From Prinia subflava (lineage: Eukaryota; Chordata; Aves; Passeriformes; Cisticolidae), in assembly GCF_021018805.1 (NCBI RefSeq), contig NW_026960608.1:2046001-2110000 (forward strand): a DNA stretch of 64,000 bases. Reading direction: 5' to 3'. Each line of letters starts with the position of its first letter. Within the stretch, counting starts at the first letter, position 1. The notes below the pieces were generated by a model that worked only from the letters and a program-made list of their open reading frames with translations, had not been told where the DNA came from and made no database searches. The position numbers and the translations under genes are program-made. This document shows positions 1 through 10,594 of the stretch, one piece after another.

Positions 1-189
1 TTCTTGAGCACCATCACACTCTACACCCAGCCCTTCTGCCTGAGCCTTGCGAGCTTTGACTACTGCTTGGATCCCATCATCTATTTCTTCATGACTTCTG
101 AGTTCCAGGAACAGATTTCCATGCACAGCAGCATGGTCATCTGGAGCTGGCTCATGAACAAAGAGAGTGCCTTGTCGATGAAGGAATGA
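1..189 (+). CDS. P2RY10: P2RY10-like G-protein-coupled receptor, 3' end (partial)
   Basis: This is the last 62 codons of a rhodopsin-family receptor; the 5' part lies outside the window. The frame is open from base 1 to TGA at 187-189. It covers the end of transmembrane helix 7 with the (N/D)PxxY motif as DPIIY and a short Ser/Met-rich cytoplasmic tail ending near KESALSMKE. The helix 7 region closely resembles the second receptor at 27.1 kb (shared FMTSEFQ), so the two are tandem paralogues. P2RY10 family members are lysophosphatidylserine-type receptors of lymphoid cells (family knowledge). The short tail is the usual P2RY10 length, so this copy is probably the conventional gene. Nothing visible here is broken, but only the C-terminus can be judged. 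Confidence 0.8.
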   Translation, partial: FLSTITLYTQPFCLSLASFDYCLDPIIYFFMTSEFQEQISMHSSMVIWSWLMNKESALSMKE

Positions 190-2029
190 CAAGAAAGCCA
201 CTTGGAAAAAACGAAGGTATTTCATATGAAATCTGAGACGGGTCTGGGATACTCCATTACCAACTCAGTTGTGGAAGATCCTGCAGGTTTATCCAAGGGA
301 GTTTTGTGGCAGTGGAATGTTTTCAGTATATAGAAGATAAAACCCTGTCTAAGACTGGTATGTTGGAATCTGGTGAGTGACCCAATTAGTGTGACTCACC
401 CTGCCCTGTACAACCCCCACCTGATCTCAATGAACTAGAAAATACACAGGAGGGAGTGAAAAAACTTTTCCTGGGAAATGGTGGAAAAGTCCCAGACTTT
501 TCTTCTACTTTCCCAGTTGCAGATTCTATGATCAAGCCAGAGACAATCCCACATTCATACACTGACATCTGCTGAAGGATCTTCTCTGGGAAAACCACAC
601 AAGAACCTAAAACTGGCCAGTAGCAACCAAAGGACATTGTGGTTTGTGCAATGGGGGCTGTGGACATGTGAAGGTGGTTTCCATGTGCTTCTGGGTTTGG
701 TGCATCCCACTGGTCACCAGTGACCTCTGCTCCCCCTTTCCACACTCTCCTTCCTGCTCTGCTCCTCTTTTTCCTCCTCACCCAGCTCTGTTTGCTCCCT
801 AATTGCTGACATGTCCCAGAACTTGCACCTGCAGCTGGTGTGAGACCCTCTGCAAGACAAATTCTCCTCAAACATCCCGAGTGGCGCCTTCCCTTCCTCC
901 AGGTGACTTTCTTCCCCTCCAAACAGGCAAGGGGGACATGGGCTGGTGGCTTTTGCCTTTGGACACCTTGGGGCAGGACCGTGGTGGTCCTGGAGTCAGT
1001 GCAGGTGGGTTAGATGGTGCTGGTGATACCACTCAGGTTCTCACTCCCTTCTGTATGTGGTCCAGAGGTACCTGAGATGAATCTGCCCCAAAAAAGCTCA
1101 GCTCAGCCTATTCAGTTGATGCATCTTTTAAAAAAGAGAGGAGTCCTTGTCAAGGTGATTTCACTGATAGACCAGAAATTAAGTTCATAAATTATTGTGA
1201 TTTTTTTCCACCAGCTCCCGTCATCAGCCTAATGTTTACATTTTGGGTAGCTATGCAAAGCAGTGAGAAGTAAGGATTAACTTGCCCCTTACTTTTAATT
1301 AGTTACAGCTCTTCAGTCAAGTCCACCCACTCTGTGACTTCAAGGGTATCTCATGATACCTGGGGATGGATTTGGCTGAACAGTCACCAATTTATTGCCT
1401 TTGGAAATCAGTGTATTTTCAAAAGAATGTGAACAATTTGTACAGTCCTGCAACAGTTGCTACAAAACCAGAAGAAATACCAGAAACGCTTGCTATGTGT
1501 ATTTTAACTCCAACCACTCAGTTCCACTGAGTTAAAATGTGACTCAGCCAAATATTTCCTGTATATTGTGTTCTCCCACTTCTCTGTTTACAAAAAAAAA
1601 AAAAAAAAAAAAAAAGGGAAACGCCAAGAATTAGGGTTTAAACAACCATTTCCCTCTAAAAGGCAATGACACTGATTAAATACAATAAGCTCTTATGGTT
1701 CTTCTCCCAGGTGTGAGATGATGATTTTGGGCTGAGTAGGATACACTGGAGTCAATAGAAATGTTCTCTCTGATAAATGTTTACACACTGCAAGGAGTCC
1801 CTTCCAAAGGGGTGGATGCTCATGGGTAGAGTTGACCTCACACAATTGTTCATCAGTCTCTCATAAGCTACACTCTATATAAAGTTATCAGGAAAGAAGA
1901 ATTAAGTTTCAGTGCTTGTTTTGAGGATTTTTACAGACCTTGCTCAGCCTCCATGTGACTGGGAGCTGTTTCCTGTCCCTTCACTTTCACACCATTCTCC
2001 CTTGATCAGGTGAAGACAAGTGCAGTGGT
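190..2029. other. Intergenic, 3' flank of P2RY10
   Basis: No convincing gene. The ORFs in both strands are short, overlap each other and show no domain. It probably includes the receptor 3' UTR, but I see no certain AATAAA close to the stop codon. A 24-base A-run at 1592-1615 is a simple repeat. Confidence 0.5.
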
Positions 2030-2544
2030 TTGTGTCTTTTCTGCTGTGAGATAGGTTTAGGAGAAAAGCAAAGCAGGCTCAAACTTGAAGGGTATAAAGA
2101 TAGGTTTATTAACACACACTAAAAGAAGAGAATGAGAATCAAAATGAAACTTTCAAAAAAAACCACTGCTCCTCCCCACAAACTGTTCACTTTCCCACTA
2201 ACAACATAAAGAGACAAAACCTGTGATTTTCAGTCAATTTCACCATTTAAAAATAATCTTTCATCAGTTCATAGGGAGAGGAGTCTTTCTCAGAACTCGC
2301 ATGGAAACATCCCCACAAGAAAACAGTCCTCTGGTGGCTCCCATGTCACAAATCTGCAGCCGCCCGCAAAAAAATTCTGCAAACTGTGCATTCCCCTCCC
2401 ATTTAGCAACTTTCCCATTAGCTGCAGAGATGGGCCATATCAGTTTAGCTAGGGTACTATTTAAGGATACCTCTTCTAGCGTAAAACAAAGGTTCTCTTC
2501 CTCTATCTCCAAAATCCCATAAGAATGGCTGGATAAAATGTATC
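2030..2544 (-). repeat. LTR fragment, family 1 copy a
   Basis: It is alignable by eye with 4879-5430. Shared blocks include the CTGCTGTGAGATAGG segment, the GAGAAAAGCAAAGCAGGC segment, a GGGAGAGGAGTC block and the CATCTCTAGG/CTCTATCTCC end. A reversed polyadenylation-like TTTATTAA near 2106 suggests minus orientation. The left boundary is uncertain. The right end abuts another LTR that starts TGTCCTGG at 2545. Confidence 0.55.
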
Positions 2545-3213
2545 TGTCCTGGTTTAGGGCAAATTTGGGAGGAAACCTCCAAATGGGCTCCCTCTGGAAA
2601 AGCAAACTCTAATGGCCCCTCTCCCCAACTGGTCTGGGAAAAAAAATCTCCTTAGAGAAAAGTGGAAAAAACTATTTATTTAACAAAAAAAGTGCCCACA
2701 AACATAAAAAATGAACAATATCACAAAACAAAACCTCTTGCCACTCTGAAGAGACATGGCAAAGTTGAGAAAAGTCCTTGCCGTGGGTGTAGCTCAGCTC
2801 GCACAGTCTCTTATCAGTCCCAGTCCTTCTGGCGCTGGAAAATGCCATCCTGGGCCCCGGTGGGCCACAGGTGTGAGCTCCCGGTGCTCTTCTGGGTTTT
2901 CAGTCCAGAGCAGGTTCGAACAGTTCCAAGAAAAAGGAAAGGAAAAAAAAAAACTGTCCAGGGAACTTCTCTGCCTCAGCTAGCTAAAAACTAACTTAAA
3001 GCAAAGGAGATCTCTGTCCTGCTGTCTGTCTGTGCTGCAGACAACACAGTCCAGGAGCATAATGAGGAGGAGTGAGTGCAGTTTCTGCAAACAAACTGCT
3101 TGCTTCTTCCCCCCTTCGCTCTCAGATCCAGTCTTAAAGGTACAGAACATAATATCCAACATAAACCGAACAGACGACTGGGGATACAAGCAGCATAAAG
3201 TCACCGCAGGACA
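2545..3213 (-). repeat. Probable solo LTR beginning TGTCCTGG and ending AGGACA
   Basis: The segment starts TGTCCTGGTTTAGGGC and ends CCGCAGGACA, giving inverted TGTCC...GGACA ends like the LTR at 31470-32863. Internal TTTATTTAAC near 2674 would be a reversed AATAAA region. No matching target duplication is visible, so the ends are provisional. Confidence 0.45.
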
Positions 3214-4238
3214 CTTACGGGAACTCTGTAGCTCATTCTGTGGGTTTTACTTCCCAAGAACTGATGCTCACAAAGGAAATAGAGGCTGTTTTGCGAACTT
3301 CAGGTGAGTTTTGTAGTTATCACTGGTACCTGGAAAACTGCGTGGGATCAACTCCTCCTGGGATCAGGATTCAAGCAAAGGAGCGCAACTTTTATTATTC
3401 TTAAACAGATTTGTTGCTTGTTTTCACTCTGAATAGTGGTTATTTATTTAATTTCTGAATCTACCACACTTCTATTAGATTGAGAAGTATTTTGAGGATG
3501 ATCTTCCACAGGAAGGTGTCCTAGGTAGTGGAAGATGGACAAGGCATGGGAATACCTGCTCCAGCTGCTGAGTGTCCAGGAATGACAGTGGCTCTCCTGC
3601 CCATAACCTTAGCATGGATTTGGTGTCTCCATCAGGGATAACATTCTCCATCTCCATGATGGCATCCCCAAGCACCTCAGGTCCCCACATATTCCTGCCG
3701 CACTCACCCTCTGAACTCCCTTAGGTTGCCCCCAATGCTCCTTTTCCATACTGCAGCCCCAGCCTGTGAGGAAAGGTCACACACTCAACACTTTCAATCC
3801 TGTGGTGTGCAGGGGATCAGATAACTGTCTGAAAGTCTCTTCTGGTGTGGGGGAAAGTGTCCTGGCTTTGGTTGGGATAGAGCTAAACCCCTTCTGTGGG
3901 GTTCAGCTGCCAGATAGGGCTAAATTACCAGGGAAAGTCAGTCAGGATGGGCCAGCCTAGAGAGCAACAGCTCAGAGCAGAGAGAGATGAGGGAAAACTT
4001 GCAGTTTTATGAAAGTCCAAGACAATCCATTTGGCCTCCACAAACCCATGCGTGAAATTAATTCACACCTTCCAAAACCTCCGTGTGCATCTCAAGAGAA
4101 GAAAACAGGCATTCCAGTGAGGAGGAGAGTATTCCAGCTGCTTTCCCAGCTGGCTGGTGGTGGATCTGACCCAGGACTTGGGCTGCAGGGGCTGCTTTGC
4201 CTCACAGAGTCAGAGGCACAACAAGCCTGGCTGAGGCT
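3214..4238. other. Non-coding, with a short LTR-like start at 3858
   Basis: No gene is recognised. TGTCCTGGCTTTGGTTGGG at about 3858 resembles the start of songbird LTRs of the TGTCCTGG type, but the segment has no identifiable end. Confidence 0.35.
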
Positions 4239-4878
4239 TGTTATAAATACATATATTTGCTTTTTGCAAATATTAAAATAGATACTATATGTATAATATT
4301 AAAGTAACTTTGCTATAAAGATATAATTTTTATTTCTGCTATTAACGAAACTTAGACATAGTAGTAAAATAGCTAATATAGTTATGCTTTTAATGGAACT
4401 GTCTGCTTGGTTGGGATAACATCCAATGAACATATGACAAAGACCCCTGCTACTGATATGCCAACTATCAGCACCTGCCGTCTGAAGAAAGTACAGACCA
4501 AAACCCAAGCTGGAGGTGATAATAAAAATGGACTAAAACCACAGCCAAGAAATGCACATGCTCTAAAAAGGTGGACCTGAGGAGGAGTCATGCTAAACAG
4601 TTCTTGGAACATGTAAATTAGTTTGGGGGAAAGTTTGACTATGCATAATTGTTTATGAATATGCATTAGGCTGATCCAATAGAAAAGGTATATAAAGGGT
4701 GTCTCTGAAATAGCAGGTGTGCTCTTGGCTGAATGCCAAGCACCTGGCCGTTAAAAACTTTGCTTTGTTGTCTTTGTCTCCTATTGTCCTTTATTAAACT
4801 TTTAATTTTACCAGGAGAGTGGACCTCATTTTTTGCAGGTTCCTGTAATTCACCACATTTCCTGTGGCCAAAAAACAT
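4239..4878 (+). repeat. LTR-like segment with TATA box and polyadenylation-like site
   Basis: An AT-rich U3-like stretch is followed by a TATA element GTATATAAAGG near 4688 and by TTTATTAAAC near 4790, in the order expected of a plus-strand LTR. No target duplication could be found, so both boundaries are guesses. Confidence 0.35.
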
Positions 4879-5430
4879 GTTGTGGTGGGTTGGGCACCCA
4901 CTAGAATAATTTACCCTCTCCCTGCTGTGAGATAGGACCAGGAGAAGAGCAAAGCAGGCCCAAACTTTAAAGGGTATTAAGAAAGCTCTATCAACAAAAC
5001 CACAAGAGGGAAAAAAATAATAAGAATCAGAATGAAACCTTCTCCCCCTTCCCCAATCCTCTTTTCTTTCTCACTGACAACATGCAGAGACAAATCCTAG
5101 AACCCAGGTCAGTCTATCACCTCCAAAATAGTCCCCCCATCAGCTCTCCTAGGGAGAGGAGTCCCTTCTACCATGCCATGGAGACTTCTTACAAGAAAAA
5201 CAGTTCTCTCGTGGCTTTAATGTCACAGCAAACTAGCTGCCCGGGAAAGGAAAATCTGTTCACAGTGTGAAAAGTCCCTCCTATGCTTTGCAGCTTTCTC
5301 AAAGCTGCTCTCATGGGCCAAGTTAACTTATTGGGGTGCTATGTTAAGGATGAGCCATTTTAGCATAAAAAACAAAAGTTCTTTTCATCCATCTCTAGGA
5401 ACAGAGGTCCTGCCCTGTCGCTGTTTGCCA
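4879..5430 (-). repeat. LTR fragment, family 1 copy b
   Basis: It starts TGTTGTGGTGGGTTGGGC and then parallels 2030-2544 block by block (CTGCTGTGAGATAGG, AGCAAAGCAGGC, GGGAGAGGAGTC). A weaker resemblance to the start of the LTR at 31470 suggests one wider superfamily. The right end is approximate. Confidence 0.55.
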
Positions 5431-5836
5431 TGCTCAGATGACCACACGGAGACTTGGAACTTGTGAGACAGAGAGAGTAGGGCAGAGAAAAATCCCGCCC
5501 TTTGTTTATTACATCCTATTATATACGTTCAGAAAGGTGACCATGGATTGGAGGGTGGTATTCCCACCCCCATCCACAATTGGCCAAAAGGACTGTCAGA
5601 CAACCTCTCTTCTCTTGGAGAAGAATGCGAAAACAATGGCAATATTTACATAACACAATCTCCTGTTTACATGAAAGAGAGTGAGAAAGTGAGAACTACT
5701 TTAATATGAACGCTCAGAAAACTAGGAAATCTCATGGTGACACTCCCCCTTCATTCCCAGGGCAAGGTTTCTCCTTTCTCTCATCTCCCTCTTTTCTATT
5801 CAAGCTTCTCATTGAATCACAGCTACTTTAACATTT
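5431..5836. other. Non-coding
   Basis: Nothing recognised. It is AT-rich with short purine runs such as AGAGAGTGAGAAAGTGAGA. Confidence 0.4.
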
Positions 5837-5842
5837 GCTCAC

Positions 5843-6168
5843 TGTGGATGCTAACATCTTGGTCAAAGAAAAATATTTAGGCATCAGGCAACAGCAGAAC
5901 CTGTGGGAAAGCAAGTCAGATAGACTTTTGCAGGCAGTGCTCTGGAGGAAGACATTCCAGACAATTGCTAATCTTGCAGCTGCTGTTTTTGCAACTTGTT
6001 TACTTGCAAAGATGTTCATGAAAAAGTGTTGGTCTGAATGACCAATCATGTCCAATTATACTGGAACAGTGTATAAAAAGGATGTGCCTTTTAATAAACA
6101 TTGCTATATGCCCTCCAAGAAGATTGGAGCATATCATTATTTCAGCCATCCCAAATATAATAACAATA
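5843..6168 (+). mobile_element. Solo LTR, 326 bp, with 6-bp target duplication
   Basis: The hexamer GCTCAC occurs at 5837-5842 and again at 6169-6174, framing a segment that starts TGTGGATGC and ends AACAATA. Inside are a TATA box (GTGTATAAAAAGG near 6070) and AATAAA near 6092, in the order U3-R-U5. A 6-bp duplication fits betaretrovirus-like (class II) integration. The 3' terminus is TA rather than CA, as in the ERV-B LTRs at 17.6 and 21.6 kb. Confidence 0.75.
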
Positions 6169-6174
6169 GCTCAC

Positions 6175-6690
6175 TGCAACACTGGTGCCTCTGCTCATGA
6201 CTGTAGGAAGAACGCTACATCCCTCCAGTGCATTACATGAATTTACAGGGAAAAAAACCCGAAGTCTGATATATCCAAAATATATCTTCAACATAGCTTT
6301 GTAAAAGAATTTCAGCTCAAGAACAAGGCATCTTCTCAATTCCCTCCCATCTAGAACCTGATTCCCTCTCTACTGACCTCAGTGTCCCATGCCATTCTCC
6401 CCACATGTCCTCCCCCCTTCCCCCTTCTGATTCGGAAGAGAACTGGTGTACGCAAGTCTATCTGTTCTCTAACTTTATCAGTTAAAACAGTCTTTATAGA
6501 GTTCTGCAACACTGAAAGGTCAATCTCATCCAGGCTCTGCAACAGAGAGATCGCTCACTGTGTCTCTCACTGCTGGTCACATGGTCTCTGCTGACACTGT
6601 ACCAGCTGTGCCGGCTGCTGGCTTTACTCAGTGCCTGCCTTCATGCGGAGTACCGAAAACAAGAAAAGCTGCTGCTTCTGTTTTTGTCCT
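6175..6690. other. Non-coding
   Basis: No gene or repeat recognised. The pyrimidine-rich stretch around 6405-6430 is a simple feature. Confidence 0.4.
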
Positions 6691-6699
6691 TCTGTCCGC

Positions 6700-7615
6700 C
6701 GCATAGCTGTCTAAAAATGGCTAAGCAAACAAAGTCCATTGCGAGTCATGCTGTTATGAACAAGCTTCCCGGATGGGAGGGGCTGGGCTGCTGTCCTGGC
6801 CCCGTGGAGGACAGTCGCCCAGTCCCCCCGGGGAAAGCGCAGAGCACGCATTGGCATGTTAAAAGAGCTCTGGGAGTGCAGCCCCCCTCCTCCCAATTTG
6901 TGCTTTCACCCAGCCTTTTGGAGGAATGGGGGTTTTTCCTGGTTGTAACCCCCACACCCTAGCAAGTTTGAAGACAGAGGGAAGCTGCCCCAAAGGGAAA
7001 GGCAGCATTCTTCTACCTCATTAAAATGTGAAAAGGAGCGGCTCTGGCCTTGGTGGCCCAGCCATTGTTTGCTGTAACTACCTCTTTCAGCCGGGATACC
7101 TCTGCTTTGACCATGACCAATGCATATGCATTTTTATATGCAAATAAAACTGCCCCTGTGAATCCTGGGAGAGGTTTTTTTTGGAGAAACTGCACCCCAA
7201 GACAAGAAACTAGATGTGTCAGAGGAGAATTAGATAGTGCCCTAGCCGAGCAAGAAGTAGATGCACCCCCTGGCCTAGTTTGAAGATTCACCATAACCTA
7301 TGAGGAGCTTAGATATAATGGGAACTGGCTAGCTGAATTGACTTAGTCAGAGAATGGAAAACTCTCGAAGCTTTTCCCTGAGGGCAAAGAGCTGACTGCC
7401 ACTGCTCTGCCATTTGATGGTTGACCAGAGAGAACTCCCAGCTGTTTCTATGGGAACAAAGACTCAGCATCCACTGGGACAGCACCTGCTCCTTCGGATG
7501 GCTGCAGCAGTGTGGAAAACTCTGATCGGACTGCAATCCTGCTGATGACTTTAATAATGAGCTGAACACTAACAAAGAGCTGAATATTAATAAAGGCATA
7601 TGCCTTGTCTTTTTC
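6700..7615 (+). repeat. LTR-like repeat, copy 1 (inverted partner at 62955-64000)
   Basis: It matches the reverse complement of the right end of the window over about 900 bp, including ATTAAAATGTGAAAAGGAGC, a TTTATATGCAAATAAAAC TATA/polyadenylation block, GCACCCCCTGGCCT and GAATATTAATAAAGGCATA. The tandem AATAAAG-containing segments near the right end look like an R region. Its plus orientation is inferred from those signals. The exact ends are not determined. Confidence 0.6.
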
Positions 7616-8329
7616 AATGCCGAGGCAGTTGTGATTGCACAGTCCTGGCCACATGGCTGCTCCCAGTCTGGGATGGTGGCGGCCACTCCCAGCGCCAGCT
7701 GCTCCTCTTGGCGCTGGTCCTGGCTGCATGATTGCTCTTAGCACTGGTAAATCCCTCCGGCCAGCATGGACCAGCGGGCTCTGCCAGGAAGGGGCCAGCA
7801 CCGCAGCAGAGCCCAGTGCAGCCTGGCTCAGGCCCAGCCGCGGGGGCTGCACGGGCCCGGCCCGGGCTGACCTGTTTGAAGGCCAGAAGCTAAGAGAGTT
7901 TTTCCCGGGGTTTGTTTGATTTCAAATGTGTGTTCGCAGAGGCATATTCAGCTCTTTAATTGGTTTAACAGGTTGTCAGTATTCAAACTAGCCACTGATT
8001 GGTTTTTTCAGGCATGGAGGAAGCTGTTATCAGCTTCTTCTCTGCTTACTAAATGTCAATCAATGCAAAAACAGCACACGTTTATTATTTTGACAAGAGG
8101 ACATATAATTTCATTATGTTGCTCCTGGATTATCTCTTGTGCTGGTCCTGCTGCTCAGATTCATGAGTACAAAAAGACTTTTCCTCCTTGTGCAGACAAA
8201 AAAGCTGTTTTAACAGACATTCCACAGAAAGGTAGAATTGAACCAAATCATAAGGTTTGGTACAACTCCACAGGGGTGTGAAAGTCGGATCTGAAGGGCT
8301 CCTGGGGTTGGAGCATCTCACCCTGAAGG
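7616..8329. other. Non-coding flank of ERV-A, with a weak env-like ORF
   Basis: 7616-7900 is GC-rich with no gene. 7916-8281 (+) is open for 121 codons; the second half has a hydrophobic stretch (SLCCSWIISCAG) followed by a Cys/Lys-rich part ending in an N-glycosylation site (NST), which is reminiscent of a retroviral envelope N-terminus, but I do not recognise it. The last four bases, AAGG at 8326-8329, are the left target duplication of ERV-A. Confidence 0.35.
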
Positions 8330-8721
8330 TGTTGGTGGAGGGTTAAAAAATATAATTTCTAAATTGAGCAATGTGTAGAGGGAGGAAAGTAGAGAACGTA
8401 CAACTGGAACTTGACGCAGCTAGCTGGGAACAAGCGTCAGCTTCGGTAAACAGCTCCATGCTATTGTTTTAACCAAATCAAGTGTGGATCAGGGTAGAAG
8501 CGTAGGTATGATTTAAGATAGTAACTAAGGAATAGGATAATCAGTATCTAGGGGTGGGGGTTAGTTAACATGTGTATAATTTAAACTATAAAAATCACGA
8601 ATCGACTCTGTATGCTTTGGACATCAGATTTGGGTGTATTATCACCCCTGTGTCCCGCGCGCTTGAATAAAGAACCGCATATGATCGCCTTCGTGTGGTT
8701 ATATGTTTTCCTACGCTAACA
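8330..8721 (+). repeat. ERV-A 5' LTR (392 bp)
   Basis: It starts TGTTGGTGGAGGG and ends CTACGCTAACA. The TATA box TATAAAAA is at 8587-8594 and AATAAA at 8666-8671, so U3, R and U5 are in normal order. It differs from the 3' copy at about four positions (for example GCTTTGGAC versus GCTTTAGAC). Confidence 0.93.
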
Positions 8722-8725
8722 TTTT

Positions 8726-8743
8726 TGGCGACCCAGGACGGGA
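8726..8743 (+). promoter_or_regulatory. ERV-A primer binding site
   Basis: TGGCGACCCAGGACGGGA begins four bases after the LTR and is identical in ERV-E. It has the TGG start expected for pairing with a tRNA CCA end. I could not match it with confidence to a particular tRNA; an arginine tRNA ending in TCGCCA is only a guess. Confidence 0.7.
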
Positions 8744-8857
8744 CCTTGTGGGCGCAGCCAGGACCCCGCGACCCGATCACGCTCCAGCCGGCACCGGGTG
8801 ATTTCTCGGGGAGCCCATCGGCGCCGCGACCCTCGCCGCTCACAACGACCCCTGGTG

Positions 8858-8868
8858 AGAGGTAAGGT
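8858..8868 (+). promoter_or_regulatory. ERV-A leader splice donor candidate
   Basis: The sequence AGAGGTAAGG has GT at 8862-8863. It sits between primer site and gag, where a gammaretrovirus would have the major splice donor used to make env mRNA. It is inferred from consensus only. Confidence 0.45.
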
Positions 8869-9026
8869 TCTTTATTCTCTGGTCTGGGGGCCTGCCATTA
8901 AGACGCAGCGAAAGCTACGCTTGGTTGGGCAAAAGGAATTCCTGGTGGTATTGCCTAGGCAGCCGTCCGTCAGACATCGCGAAAGCGTTGCAAGTTCGGC
9001 ATCTGTGGTTTTTATGTATCTGTAAT

Positions 9027-10079
9027 ATGGAGAAACTAAAAGGGTTAAAAGAGGTTTTGGGCAGCAATAATGCCTCTATACCAAGTTGATTGAATATTGT
9101 AATGTTCACTGGCCAAAATACGCTTTGCCTGAAAATCAGAGGTGGCCGAAAAATGGGTCTTTTGATGTAAAGGTTATTATGCAACTTAGATTGCTTTGTA
9201 CACAAGATAGAAAGGTAGAACAATTACCATATATTGACTTATTTCTGTGCTTGCTTGAGAAACCAGTTTTGTGGCTTGACAAAATGAAAGCAATGAAGCT
9301 TGAGAATAATAAGTGTCTGGCTTGCGTCCAAAATAAGCATTGTACGGAACATGCAGTTTTAAGTGAAATTTTAGGGGGAAAAAGAGACGAACTGGAATCG
9401 GAATTATTAGTATCTCCCATGGCTCCCGGAACCACCACGGCCCCCTCAACACCAAGTTCTACCCCGCTCACCCTGACCCCACCTGATTCTCTTACACCCC
9501 CCTCGCTCGCGCCAGCACAATATGTTTCACCCCCACCTTTGTCTGCTGAAGGTGATTATCCTCCTCTGCCTGTGCCAGCCGCTCCTCCGCTTGCCCCTCC
9601 TCTGGCTGCTCAGAGAACCCCCCCTTCTCCACATACACCTGCTCAAAGCTATCCTGCTCCCCCGCCCACACCCGCTGAAAGAAAATATACTGATCTTCAA
9701 GTAGACAGTGAGCAAGGAAGAACTCAGCTTGCCTTTATTTTTCTGGGTCAGGCACAGGAAGATATTAGGAAAAAGCTACAGAAACTGGAAGGTGAAGAGT
9801 TAAGAAACTTGGATAAACTCCTAGAGGTTGCCTGGAAAGTTTATAATAACAGGGACAGAGAAATTGTCAAGAAACAGGGGCAAAGCCTTTTGGCAGTTTT
9901 ACAGAGACAGGGGCGGGGACGTGGTAGAGGTGGTCGTGGCGTTAATAGAGGTGGCTTTGGCAGAAGTTCTAGTCATGGTAGATTAGGTCTGAATCAGTGT
10001 GCATATTGTCGGGTGGAGGGACACTGAAAAAGGGAGTGTCCAAACCGGTTTAGCCAGAATGGTCAGCCTCAGTAAGACA
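9027..10079 (+). pseudogene. gag: ERV-A gag (matrix, Pro-rich region, capsid C-terminus, one zinc knuckle)
   Basis: An ATG at 9027 opens a matrix-like region as in ERV-E (MEKLKG...). A 73-bp deletion across an AAGTT direct repeat near 9083-9089 then shifts the frame. From 9086 the frame is open for 313 codons: matrix C-terminal part, a long Pro/Thr/Ser-rich stretch, then abruptly only the last part of capsid (FIFLGQAQEDIRKKL) and an Arg/Gly-rich nucleocapsid with CAYCRVEGH. The next codon, Trp in ERV-E, is TGA here. Most of the capsid domain seen in ERV-D gag is absent, as in ERV-E. A TAA at 10073-10075 separates gag from pol where ERV-E has a Leu codon. It cannot make a working core. Confidence 0.85.
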
Positions 10080-10081
10080 GT

Positions 10082-10594
10082 ATGTTTAATCAAAGTCGTG
10101 AGCATCAGCTAGATGGTGTAGCCAGGGTCATGGTTTTACATGAGAGGGAGCCAGGATCAAGAGAGCCCATAGTGACTTTGCATTTAGAAGGAAAAGACGT
10201 AGATTTTCTCATTGACACGGGGGCCACACATTCTGTACTAAATTATCTTGAGGGGCAAATCGGGAACAAGTCAGCAGCAGTCATTGGAGCCACAGGGAAG
10301 GAAGAGGTACGGCCATTCTTGCAACCCCTAGAATTGAGCTTTGAAGATAAGATCTTGACCCATGAATTCTTATACATGCCAGACTGCCCAACTCCGCTCT
10401 TAGGGCGCGATCTACTGGCAGCACTGGAGGCAGTAATTACTTTTGAGAATGGTGAACTCGTAATGAAAATTCCGGAGTCTAAGACAGGAAAGATTTTGAT
10501 GATAAAAGAAAAACCAATTTCTAATATTCCTAAAGAAGTAGAAGATGCAGTAATTCCCTCTGTCTGAGAAACAGATGTACCTGGAAAATCTAAA
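10082..10594 (+). pseudogene. pol: ERV-A pol: protease region
   Basis: The open stretch 10082-10567 encodes a retroviral aspartic protease. The catalytic motif is LIDTGATHS, with the Asp codon at 10214-10216, and the C-terminal LLGRDLL motif follows. The frame ends in TGA at 10565-10567 where ERV-E reads Trp (TGGG to TGAG). Protease and reverse transcriptase remain in the same frame after that stop, as in gammaretroviral Pol. Confidence 0.85.

Noticed and set aside
386..922. A 178-codon minus-strand ORF next to P2RY10
   Set aside because: No recognisable domain, no context, and it overlaps another random ORF on the plus strand.
5837..6176. Direct repeat GCTCACTG read as an 8-bp hAT transposon duplication
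   Set aside because: There are no terminal inverted repeats. TATA and AATAAA inside fit an LTR with a 6-bp duplication, and the extra TG matches by chance.
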